Assembly (NCBI GenBank): GCA_015698045.1
Contig: BLAL01000025.1
Coordinates: 1 to 64,000, forward strand
Length of the DNA: 64,000 nt
Reading direction: 5' to 3'
Source: Rhizophagus clarus
Taxonomy: Eukaryota > Glomeromycota > Glomeromycetes > Glomerales > Glomeraceae
The position numbers and the translations under genes are program-made. The notes beneath the pieces were generated by a model. The model did no database searches and was not told the origin of the DNA. It worked only from the letters and a program-made list of their open reading frames with translations. Positions within the stretch are counted from its first letter, which is position 1, and the number at the start of each line of letters is the position of its first letter. Of this stretch, positions 1-10,470 are shown in pieces.

Positions 1-1172
1 TTTTTGTCTTAGTGCCCTTTAAAAGTTCCAGGTAAATCATTATAATAAGAACTTTTTGGATTCTTAACCGATATTGTTTATCAACTTCATTTATTAATAT
101 TGCCCTTAATCTGCCAAGTTGCAGTTGTTCATTATGGTCAATTATCATAATAATAAAACAAAATTCCCACATTTATATGTGTCTATTAGATATTTATTAA
201 AAAAAACAATAAAATTATATTATATTACAAATCACAAAGAAGAATAAACAACAACAAATATGATCTTTACCTTGTGATATTGTTAATTGTTCTTGGCCGA
301 AAAGAGGCGATTCTGCCCACAAAGTTCCATGCCAGTATTCAGATTTTGTTTCTGAATCAATACCAGAACCAAAATACATGTTATTGACTAATGATGGATT
401 ATTAAGGGACATACCAAATGATATCATTTATTGAAAGTTGATATGATATCTTTGAGTTTTTAGAAGTTGATGGTGTTTTTTTTGATGAAATTGGGACGGA
501 TTTTGCAGATATTGGGAGAGAAGAGGAAGATGTTGCCTCCATGTTCGAAATCTTCGGATGTTTCTCACGATATGGTTCCTATCGAATTCTTGACTCATAA
601 TAATATCAACAAGATTTTCGTATGCTTTTGTTGAGATATCATATTTATGAATCCAACAAAATAAAGCAGCAGTAGTAAAATCTTGGAAGTATGGTGCAAA
701 ATTACCATTAAAATTTGGTAAATTGCTTTCATCTAGTGCTCTATCAATGAATATTTTTTCTTCCGATGAGGATTAGCACGATTATTTTGTCTGCTATCTG
801 AAGATGATGTTGTATTACTTTCTGACTCTTCACTTTCTAGAGATGTTGTTCCTGTATCACTATTATAATCATCATATTCTTCATTTTCTGAAGATGCTGT
901 ATAATTATCATCATTTTCTGACGATGTTGCATAAACATTATCAATTTCCTGCATCCTCATAACCATCATATTCTTCATTTTCTAATTGCATATCAACATC
1001 ATGACAATTATTTCGTTGTTCATTACCATCATCGAAATTTATTTCACCGTCACTACCATTATCAATCATTTGGTGGTGCTATTATTATACCTTGTGGTGG
1101 TTGCCTTTTAAAATTATTTTGAATACGAAAAGGTAATGTAACAGTATCCCTTCGTGCTCTATTTCGCAACAT
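1..1172 (-). pseudogene. Plavaka-like DNA transposase, 5' part, decayed, cut by window edge
   Basis: The likely start is ATG at 1172-1170. The N-terminus MLRNRARRDTVTLPFRIQNN is followed by an acidic Ser/Glu/Asp-rich stretch (about 970-740), then a block with FTTAALFCWIHKYDI (about 690-560), then SEYWHGTLWAESPLFGQ (about 345-290). A GT-AG intron of 88 nt fits 270-183. The next exon (LGRLRAILINE, about 160-1) runs off the left edge. The second copy at 46978-50661 has the same blocks in the same order, so the two are paralogues. Here the frame is broken by at least three shifts and several stops, so no full protein can be made. The order of blocks is known from Plavaka/CACTA-related fungal transposases; the family name is my inference from motif resemblance, not a search. 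Confidence 0.6.
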
Positions 1173-1548
1173 TTGTTAATCAAAATTAAATTCTCAATTT
1201 TTATGAATGAATTTTATTATTTTACTGCAGATATACTGACTGAAATAATGTATGCGCCAAATGGATAATACACGAACATTCAGTTTCATCTTAATATGCA
1301 TTTTTCCCAATAAGGATAATCAAAATACACAAACATATATGAAGTTCGAACACAACAGATTAATAGAAATATCACTTAAATATGCATTTGAAGTAATGTA
1401 ACACAATCATATATCGTCGATACACAGATCAATTAGTGATTATCATCGAAGTCGTAGTCTTGTAGATATTTATTTTGTTTTATTTAATATTAATTTTTTA
1501 CTGATATTTTTATGTATTTTATTACTTTTATTGTTTAATATTTATTAT

Positions 1549-1586
<38 letters not shown>

Positions 1587-2096
1587 AAACTTGTTACGTT
1601 AATTTTATAATTACTGTATAAGTTATTTTCGAAACTTACCATCAATTTGAAGAACCAGTTACTATTAGAAATAAATTTCTAAGTGAGAAATCCTTAGGCT
1701 AGTAAAATAATAGAAGAGGATATTATCTTATGACCCTTATGACCGTTTTTTAAATACAAATTTATCATTATTACCTTATTTTAAGTATTGTCAGTCAGTC
1801 CGTTAAGTAGAAATGAAACTATTAGAAACAAATTTGAACGTACAAGTTAGATAGGAGCCAATTAGTTCGCATTCCATGATCACCTAGGTGATCGTTTTCC
1901 TTGAACCCCTCATACTATCTAATAATCTTGTAAGTTGTATCATTAAAACTTTGTTGCCGGTACCAGTAAACAGGGAGCGCAACTTACCAAAAGGTTGAAT
2001 TTCAGGAAAAAAAATTTTGAAGTTTTGGAAAAGAATAAAAACGTAAAGGTTATAAAAGATTCTGGGTCCGAGATTGATTTTTTTTTATTTAGGAGA
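1173..2096. other. Intergenic, AT-rich, no gene seen
   Basis: No credible coding frame was found. It holds a run of 32 A at 1550-1581. The stretch around 1860-2000 (TTCCTTGAACC, then GAGCGCAACTTAC) loosely resembles 38960-39030, which suggests a weak dispersed repeat. Confidence 0.5.
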
Positions 2097-3490
2097 TTTT
2101 TTTTTTCATTCAGGGAGATTTTTTTTTATTCAGGAGTTTTTTTTTTCATTCAGGAGATTTTTATTATTCACGAGATTTTTTTTTTATTCACGAGATTGTA
2201 TTAAAGCAATTGAAGAATTTTGACACGAGTATTCATCGCTAAGCGTGAGAACCAGTACTTTTTTAACATAGTATAATAAGAAAAACCAAATTTAGTTTTA
2301 GTTTTAAGTAACATAGTATAGCAAGAAAAACCAAATTTAGTTTTAGTTTTAGCAAGTTTAGTTTTAAATGGCCGAACCATCTGGAAAAAAAATATATTTT
2401 TTTCCCGCACAAAAAAATTTTTTCATCTGACCTGCATAAAAGATTTAGTAAGCCAGAAAAGAATCCCTTTAGCCCTTAGCTATAGTTGGAAGTTTATTGA
2501 ATAATCAGTTCAGAAATTTTCCATTCTCGCAATGGTGATTGCCAAATCTAATTCTTATAAAAGATTCTTATCAGAGTGAAGAAGATCTATATGTTAAGAA
2601 ACACTTGAAAAGTTTTAATAATATAACTCACAGTATCTGTAGGATGAGGATATTATCACTATACTAGTAGGGTACATAGAATAACCAATTTATTTATATC
2701 ATATCTAGAATTTTAAATTAATATAATATCTCACGTTATTAGCAAATAATAAATTCAATTTTTTTTGCTATTTTTAAAATTTATAATAGATTTTTTTTTT
2801 TTTTTCATTCAGGAGATTTTTTTTTTATTCAGGAGTTTTTTTTTTTCATTCAGGAGATTTTTATTATTCACGAGATTTTTTTTATTCACGAGATTGTATT
2901 AAAGCAATTGAAGAATTTTGACATGAGTATTCATCGCTAAGCGTGAGAACCAGTACTTTTTTAACATAGTATAGTAAGAAAACCAAATTTAGTTTTAGTT
3001 TTAAGTAACATAGTATAGCAAGAAAAACCAAATTTAGTTTTAGTTTTAGCAAGTTTAGTTTTAAATGGCCGAACCATCTGGAAAAAAAAATATTTTTTTC
3101 CTACCGCGCAAAAAAATTTTTTTCATCTGACCTGCATAAAAGATTTAGTAAGCCAAAAAAGAACCCCCTAGCCCTAAGCTATAGTTAGAAGTTTATTGAA
3201 TAATCAGTTCAGAAATTTTCCATTCTCACAATGGTGATTACCAAATCTAATTCTTATAAAAGATTCTTATCGGAGTGAAGAAGATCTATACGATATTCAT
3301 TTACTTCTTTAGCAGGAAAAGATTAAGAAACACTTGAAAGTTTTAATGATATAACTCACAGTATCTGTTGGATGAGGATATTATCACTATACTAGGGTAC
3401 ATAGAATAACCAATTTATTTATATCATATCTAAAATTTAAATTAATAATATCTCTCGTTATTAGCAAATAATAAATTCAATTTTTTTAAA
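2097..3490. repeat. Tandem duplication, two copies of about 0.68 kb
   Basis: Copy 1 is about 2097-2775 and copy 2 about 2795-3485. Both run in the same order: CATTCAGGAGATTTTT repeats, AGATTGTATTAAAGCAATTG, AAGCGTGAGAACCAGTAC, a doubled CCAAATTTAGTTTTAG segment, TGGCCGAACCATCTGG, CTGACCTGCATAAAAG, and an AT-rich end. Copy 2 has a small insertion near 3290-3330 (ACTTCTTTAGCAGG). No coding frame survives in either copy, and no terminal repeats were identified. Confidence 0.85.
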
Positions 3491-4139
3491 ATTATAATCA
3501 ATGTACAATTCGATCAGTTGAATGACGATAATCACTAATTAGTTGAATGACGATAATTACTATAGATAGTAATTGTGTCAGATTTCATAATAATACTTAC
3601 ATCCGATTTCTAAATAATATTTCCTTTTTTATAAACAATATAATTATTGAATATAATTATAATATCTTTACTAGATGGTACATTTAATTACAATTTTATA
3701 ATAATATATTATTATACGAAAATATACTGAATTTTTGAATTGTGATATTAACGGGTTTCTTAAATATTCTGATTAGACACGGAAAACATTCTTCAAATTA
3801 ATTTACCAATAATTTAAGAATCAAATATTTATTGTAATTTATTATCTTAAAGCAAAAAAAGTATTCAAGAATCTATTGTTAAAACCATAATTAGTATATT
3901 ACATAAAAAAGAAATCTGAAAGACGATAAAAATTTACATTTTAAAGCTTCTTTGTATATGCGCCAATGATAATGAATTTTTTTTTTTTTTTAATAAAATT
4001 TTCAAACATAATTTTGGCTGCTATCAACAATTACTAAATTTAAAACATATAATTTTCGTACATATTTTAGTTAAAAGTCATCAAAGTGATCAAAATCACA
4101 GTGTTAAATGAAACTAGAAGTATTTATTAATTAAAATAG
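3491..4139. other. Intergenic, AT-rich, no gene seen
   Basis: Only AT-rich sequence with homopolymer runs. The motif AGTTGAATGACGATAAT occurs twice at about 3517-3560. Confidence 0.5.
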
Positions 4140-4340
4140 CTATAAAATAAAAATAAAAATTAAAATAATAAAAAATCCCCAAACAATAAAATATGCAGAA
4201 TTTTCTAAAAGATTATCGTATTTCTTTTCTAATTCATATGATTTATCTTTCCATTTCCTTTCTTCTTTGTCTTTTTGACGATAAGAATGACGCTGGAAAT
4301 AGGTCTTTCTCGTCCTTTTTCTTGATGGTGGTGGTGACAT
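4140..4340 (-). CDS. Possible small basic protein with a C-terminal membrane segment
   Basis: A 66-codon frame. The first 45 residues are very rich in Lys, Arg and Glu (start MSPPPSRKRTRKTYF), and the last 18 are purely hydrophobic (IVWGFFIILIFIFIL). That layout is typical of a tail-anchored protein with its N-terminus in the cytosol. No family is recognised. In sequence this AT-rich, a hydrophobic tail made of Ile/Phe/Leu codons arises easily by chance, so it may not be a gene. No intron or clear promoter was seen. Confidence 0.25.
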   Translation of the reverse strand: MSPPPSRKRTRKTYFQRHSYRQKDKEERKWKDKSYELEKKYDNLLENSAYFIVWGFFIILIFIFIL

Positions 4341-5895
4341 GCTTTAATTAATTGACTGCGCGTTGAATTAATAAAAAAAAAGTTAAACCGCTGCTTTGGT
4401 TTTTTCTACATAACTTATTAATAAGAAAATAAATTAAATTATTACTGTATTAAAGTTAATAATTATAAAAGAAAAGAAAAAAATTTTATAAATTCGTACC
4501 TAAAAAAAAATTTCTTCCACTATGTTGGGGTATTAAAAAAATAATCATTTTTTATCTTTATATACAAAAAAAGATATAATAGATCATATTTAATCGAATG
4601 ATCAAGCATTACATGTTTACGTAAAAAAAATTTCGTGTAAAAAAAATTCATGTAAAAAAAAAAATTCATGCATAACCAAACCGTATGAAAACCCGTGTGA
4701 AAAAAGTTTTTTTATTAACGATAAAAAAAATTCATGCATAATATTTTATTTTCATTACAACAATAAAAAAAATTTTTAATTGCTCATTCTTTAGTACCCG
4801 TTTGCTACTAGCATAACTAGTACCCAGATTGCATGACGAGGACGTCGGTACTAATAGCAACCCAAAAAAAATGGTTACCAGTTACACAACGTCTATCGTG
4901 AGATGAAATGGTAAAATGATCTACCAGTTGCGCAACGCCTATTTCTAGAATGGTAACCGTTTGTAACTGTAATAAAAAAATCAACATTTTATAAAAAAAC
5001 TGTGAATTGTGGGATTGAAGATTGAAGTATGCAATTACGAACATTCGACTATGTGTATATATATATAATTATATATATATTTTCCTATTTTTTTTAAATT
5101 TTATATAAATAATATTATGTGAACGCTAAAACGAATTCGCGTATTTGATAATTGATAATAATTAAAGTAATTTTAATTCGTAAATAATAGAGCTGGATTT
5201 CAGATCGTAAGGTCGAAAGGATCATTAATTTATGAAATCCGGTATTTTTAGGAGGATTGTATAGATTTGTATAATAATAACAAATGCGATGAGATAAATA
5301 TATGGCATGCAATATACTAAAAAGTCGAATACACTATACAAAATAATTTTTTTTTAATATCTTTGCTAATCTATAATAATTAAGCGAAATAAAATTTAAA
5401 AATAAATAAAATACTACATATTAATAATTACTTTTTAAATACAATGATTGATTATAAAGAAAATCTTCCATATTGTCTGTAAGTTTCTAAATCATAATAC
5501 CCCTTAAAATTTTTTTTATCTCATATAAGCCGGGTTATGTAAGTTACCACGGTCCACGGTTGATTTGGGTTATGTAAGTTATCGCTTGCATTTCGGTCTA
5601 CAAATGCCCCTTAATTTTTTTTTTCGGGAGAATTATATTCAGAAAAGTGGCATTCAGAGAATGGTCCGACAAGGCATGATTACAAATAAACAGGTTCTTA
5701 TACTGGTGATCGCGGTTTAATGCTAGGTCAGATATAAATACAATCTAGGATTTTTCTGATCTGATTATTGTATAAATCGTAACTCATCAAAACTCTACTC
5801 CTTTAAATATGGGCCGACCAAGTAATATTTGAATACTTTTTGATTCCTTTTTTTTTTTTTTTTTTTGAATTGCTTTAATGCCATCTATATAATAG
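4341..5895. other. Intergenic with short repeats
   Basis: Holds repeated short motifs (AAAAAAATTCATG at about 4640-4740) and a tRNA-like but unconvincing segment (4870-4960, see rejected items). The motif GGTTATGTAAGTTA occurs twice at about 5531-5582. A poly-T run lies just before the exon that starts at 5896. No gene seen. Confidence 0.45.
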
Positions 5896-6465
5896 AATCG
5901 AATACGAAATCAAAACTCACGCAAAGTTGCGCAGAAACTGCTCAAAGTCGGAGAATTAATCATGCTCGAAAAACTATAACAAGAAAAGATAATGAAATTA
6001 ACAATGATGATGATATTAGCGATGAAAACGATGAGAGTTTTCTCAGAAGTCAACCATAGAAATCTTATTTTATGAATTTAATGAATTTTGCATTTTTTTA
6101 TTTATAATTGATTGAAGATATTAATTTTTACTTAAATAAACAATAATAAGACCTTTCCAAAGATCAACAGAATCCCCTCCGTGGTCGTCAAAAACAAGAG
6201 AGAGACCTTCAGCAGAATCCCCTCCATGGTCATCAAGAACAAGAGAGAGACCTTCAGCAGAATCCCCTCCGTAGTCGCCAAGAACAAGAGAGAGACCTTC
6301 AGTAGAATCCCCTCCGTGGTCATCAAGAACAAGAGAGAGACCTTCAGCAGAATCCCCTCCGTGGCCGTCAAGATGAAATAGAGAATAGAGAAAGAGTTAA
6401 AAGAAGAAGAAACGAAAGAGGAAAAGACGACGATGATGATGATAACTATTCTGGTAAATCTTGTT
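5896..6465 (+). pseudogene. Charged repeat protein, upstream member of a two-gene module (copy 1)
   Basis: One exon starts after the acceptor ATATAATAG at 5895 and reads a basic then acidic segment (ARKTITRKDNEINNDDD). A second exon starts after CCTTTCCAAAG (about 6161). It reads four to five copies of a 15-residue repeat (QERDLQQNPLRGHQE), then DEIENRERVKRRRNERGK and six Asp, ending in TAA at 6463-6465. One repeat has TAG (6303-6305) where its sisters have CAG. The exon 1 donor and any start codon were not found. The inverted copy at 43460-44092 has the same style and also sits 70-90 nt upstream of the MTNQLQICN gene, which makes the pairing credible. Function unknown. Confidence 0.45.
6169..6378 (+). 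repeat. 45-bp coding minisatellite, about 4.6 copies
   Basis: AGAATCCCCTCC recurs at 6169, 6214, 6259, 6304 and 6349, an exact 45-bp period with few substitutions. 45 nt is 15 codons, so the array keeps frame inside the charged repeat gene. Confidence 0.9.
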
Positions 6466-6554
6466 AATAAAATATTTTTTTCATACATAAATATTTTCAT
6501 TTGTTAGTTATTAATATACGAATATGACGTCCAGTTCCCCCTCAGTTCGAATCG

Positions 6555-7421
6555 ATGACAAACCAATTGCAAATCTGCAATTGGTTAGTCGAAAATCCGG
6601 CTATCCTACAATTAGCCACCCAAATGCTAAATATAAAAGATACATCACAATTAGCACCGGCAGTGCACGCATCATCCGCATCATCCGCATCATCTGAACA
6701 CGTAAACCACGTAAGCGTTTATCGTATTCCTTGTATTAATTACATTGTTGTGACTTGATAATTTTCAAGGATATCAAAACTTTTTTATTATTATTTAGGA
6801 AAAGTACCGTCTGATTGACGAGGAAATTAAATGTCTTTTTTTAAGATCGCGCTTCCCGCCATACCATCTTTTTGAAAAACTTGTAAGAAAAGTTTTTCCC
6901 GAATTGGAAGCCTACAGTAGCACGACAAGATCAATCGTAGATCGATGTAGAAGATCTTTTTCCGATTATAGATACCAACTTAGGGTGTCGATCGAAGAAT
7001 TAGTGCGAGAATTTCAAAGTAAATTGGAAAGGTAACCAATATAATCTTATTGTATTTATAATTGTATTTATAATTAGTAGTGTCAATATGAATTTCATTC
7101 TTTCCTCTTTTTTTTCTCTTTTAAAGAAGAGGAACCACGGTTTCTGAAGTTGAAATTAACGATTTCATTTTACGTGATGTCGTTATTAAAAGAATTTTTA
7201 ACCAGTACTTTACTGCGGTTGATGTCTCCGAGATATCCGAAATAACAATGAACAAACTGATAGAATTCTCAAAAGAATGTTTTAATATTGCATGGGAAGG
7301 AAGGGATGAAACAAATACCAGGGTTTTTTATGACCAAATAAAAACCCTGGATAAGAATACGGAAGTTTTAGAAATCCCATCTCGTAGTGGGAGGAATTTT
7401 GCTAGCTCACTGAAATTTTAA
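6555..7421 (+). CDS. Unknown 226-aa protein, three exons, downstream member of the two-gene module
   Basis: Exons 6555-6710, 6799-7031 and 7130-7421 join in frame through introns GTAAGC...TTTAG (88 nt) and GTAACC...AAG (98 nt, or 95 nt if the acceptor is at 7126). The protein starts MTNQLQICNWLVENPAILQL, has a Ser/Ala-rich linker (HASSASSASSEH), then a charged helical region (RLIDEEIKCLFLRSRFPP; RSIVDRCRRSFSDYRYQL), and ends near EIPSRSGRNFASSLKF. No stop interrupts the spliced frame. A clearly homologous but broken copy lies at 42522-43387 on the minus strand. The family is not recognised; the helical, Arg/Lys-rich middle could bind DNA, but that is a guess. The nearby charged gene on the same strand may act with it. 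Confidence 0.7.
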
Positions 7422-7845
7422 AAAATAAAAAAAAATGTATTTTAAAAAATGCAAATTGCTGTGATAGTAAATATTTTTTGATGTGTACTTATTATGATGC
7501 GATGATATATAAGCTAATATCATCATTGAGAATTCTTTTTTTTTTAGCGAGTCACAAATAATAAATATAGGTGGTAATTACGGATTTTACAGATACGGCA
7601 TTACGTAATTAACCTCTATTGGAATGTATGTATAATGTAGATCGACTATTGGACGTTATAATGAGTATGGCATAAAATGCCACATCATGCCATTTTAATT
7701 ATGTCAATATAATGTAATTACGTGGAAATATTTACATTAAAAAACGAAAATTTGTTTCTTTCTTAAACTTATTACCTCACTTTCTTTAAATTTATTACCA
7801 CTTTCCTTATTACCTTCCTCCCTATAAATTTTCTCTATTCCACAA
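7422..7845. other. Intergenic, no gene seen
   Basis: AT-rich spacer between two plus-strand genes. No motif recognised. Confidence 0.5.
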
Positions 7846-9301
7846 ATGTCTTCCTCAACAAGTATAATTAATGTTTAATTTATTATATATTGTGTAGTAT
7901 GATCGGTATTTTTTTACTGATTTTTTTTTTAAAGACACAGGTGATAAAAGAGAAGATAACAATGATGATGCTAAAAAGGTTAAAAAGATTAAGAAAGGTA
8001 TAGTATTATAATATTATGAAGAGTTTGCACTGTTAGTTCATTCTATTAATGTTCATGTTTTGTTAAATTCTACTAGATAATGATGAACTTGCGGCAACTG
8101 TCACTGATAAATTAAATACAAACGTATTCAACCTTTCATTTGCATTATGGAACGTTTTACGAGGAACCGATGTGAAAACATTTACAATGAACGTTGATAC
8201 CGGTTTGATACAGCTTATAAAATCAGGCGGTGTATTACACGTTCGATCAGCAAATGACTCTACTAGTACTCTTGAGACGAAAGCAAATGAGGTTTCAATT
8301 CCGTATAATTTTAGTCGAATAGGTTCAGATAACTGAAAGGTTAGAGATCTTGGAATTAAAGTTGAATACTTTAATAAACCTGTTAAATTACTTAATACTG
8401 CTGCTGAATTAGTAGCTAAAGATCTTTATCGGCTTCTTCAGTACAGCGACAGACTTCCAGACAATCCACCTTTCTGAGATAATTTGATCTTTAAACATTC
8501 TAAAGATTATAGAAATCGTCTCATAGAATACTTAAGTTCTATTAATCATAAGGATGAATTTTCTACCTTCAAAGGTGCTATTTCAATAGACTTAAATAAA
8601 ATGGAAAGTACCTCTTCTGACACAATAATTATTGATGAGGCAGATGCTACTGGTAATGATTTTGGATTTTTGGAAGAACAAACGTATTCATTAGAGTCTC
8701 TTTTATCTGTAAATAAAGAAGAAAGAAACATCAAATTAAAAGAAGCTATAAAAAATTTATCATCGCGCGTCTGGTATTCGATCAATAGTCTGGTGAAAGA
8801 TACAATTTTCCAAGAAGTCATTCGAAGACGCCAACTTAGATTCTTTGTTTCTATGGTACGTTCATATAGGACATTAGAACTATTTTGCGCTTTAAAACCT
8901 CGTAAACAAGGCCAGATAATCAAGTCACAGGTTACAAAAAAGATTTTAAAGGAGAGCAATACCGATTAGACGAAAAGGATTTAACGTTGTATTTACAGAG
9001 AGGATTCCGAATCGAAAGGGTATTAAATTCCATTGGAGTTAAATGGAATATTTTAGATGCAATTGACAACCTCACTCCTTGCTTTTTTACTAGTACTATT
9101 AATGGTTGTCAAAATTTCGAAATTTGGCTAGAAATAATTCTAAGCAATGAAGTGATCTCGTATAATGAAGCAGAAATTAGATATAAACAATTTAAGGCAA
9201 CCTTGGCAAATGAAAGAGTCATGTGTATGAAACAGGCGTGTGGGAACTGTGGAGTTGAATTTCAACCGCCAAGCGTAAAAGAATTTAATTTTGATTTTTA
9301 G
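7846..9301 (+). pseudogene. Unknown multi-exon gene, broken by two TGA codons and one frameshift
   Basis: Exons 7846-7861, 7935-7997 and 8077 onward join in frame through GT-AG introns of 73 and 79 nt. The protein starts MSSSTNTGDKREDNNDD, then a Lys-rich stretch, then a long region with LSFALWNVLRGTDVKTF. TGA at 8334-8336 and at 8475-8477 interrupt an otherwise continuous frame, both where a Trp would fit (N-stop-KVRDLG; PPF-stop-DNLIF). A one-base loss in the A-run near 8936-8942 then moves the frame, and the last part (LYLQRGFRIERVLNS to CGNCGVEFQPPSV) is read to TAA at 9301. The two CxxC cysteines near the end might bind metal. The family is not recognised. With three repairs it would be a protein of about 430 residues. 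Confidence 0.55.
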
Positions 9302-9539
9302 ATAAAAAAAGCAAACTTAATATTTTTGTATACTTTAATGTAAATACTGTATCAATATAAATATAGCAATATAGCAAGCATTTTATTGCAATTTTAAGAA
9401 TCAACGAATAAATAAATAAATTTTCATATTTTATTGCAGAAGAAAAAATTGGAATAAGCTATAAGTTTGTTTAGTGACGATGTTAATATATAGTAATTTG
9501 AACCGTTTTTTTTATGCTTGTAAAGGAGATTTTTTTTCT

Positions 9540-10465
9540 TTTTGTAGACGGCCAATTTATCAGTTATTTGGACAGAACTTCTTCAACAGGAAAAAAAAAA
9601 AAATTTTTTTCAATTAATTGACCATTACAAATTGTTCGGGTTTCCTTTTTTTTTAAACTAAATGTTCATTTTTTCCCTTTTTTAGGCGATTTTTCGGTGA
9701 TATCAACAAGTAAAAAAAAAAAAATAATAATAATTTTGTCTTTTTTTATATTTAACAGACATTATTAAACGTGTTCTCTTTTTTTAGATGGGTTTTTCAG
9801 GTATTGGGTGGGATAAGTAAAAATTTGTTTTTTTTTAGTTTTTTTATTTTAACGAACATTCATTTTTTTTTCCTTTTTTTAAATAATTTAATTCTTTGCT
9901 GAATTCTTTCTGTAGGTCGCAACTTCGGCACTTGGACTGAATTAGATTTCTTTTTTTATAGGCAATTCGGCTCCTTGATGGACTTAAGCTTTTTTTGTGG
10001 GTTTCCGCTTGGCTTCTTGGATAGGATTTGAATTTTTTTTGAAAGTATTTTAATACAACTTAGGCCCTTTCTTGGACTGGAATAGACTTTTTAAAGGACT
10101 TCTCACATCAGCTTCTTGGGCTTGAATGTTTGATCTCTTGAATGTTTGATCTCTGCGTTTTATAGGAACTTGACTCTTGGATGTTGTAAGCGGAAGTGAT
10201 TTGATTTCTTTAACTGGTGAAAGAAACGTTACTACATTTTGTTTCTTTGATTTTTAGGAAATCAGTTTCCTGGACAATAATCGAATAGAAGAGAGAATTA
10301 TCTTATTTCTTTAAATTGATTAAAAAACATTACTAACATTTTTTTACTTTATTTTTAGAAATTTGGTCTCTTAGATGATTGATTTTTTGAATTCATGCTA
10401 AGTGTATTGCTACTGTATATTTTTTGGAAATATTTATTACTATTTCTACTTTTTTTAGATTAATT
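9540..10465 (+). repeat. Array of decayed intron/micro-exon-like units (plus strand)
   Basis: Units of roughly 70-150 bp repeat the pattern polypyrimidine run, TTTTAG or TTTGTAG, a 24-40 nt segment often containing CTTGGAC, then sometimes GTAA. Acceptor-like ends lie at 9547, 9685, 9787, 9915 and 9961, among others. The exon-like segments 9686-9709 and 9788-9816 are followed by GTAAAA. The CTTGGAC core matches the 39-nt segments of the array at 62.4-63.2 kb. Most units have lost a clear donor or have stops, so this looks like an old, decayed array. Confidence 0.5.
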
Positions 10466-10470
10466 TTGGG

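Noticed and set aside
4870..4960. tRNA-like segment on the minus strand (GTTGCGCAACTGGTAGATCA resembles an A box)
   Set aside because: No B box of the right form and no cloverleaf: the D and anticodon stems do not pair. At most a degenerate tRNA-derived repeat.
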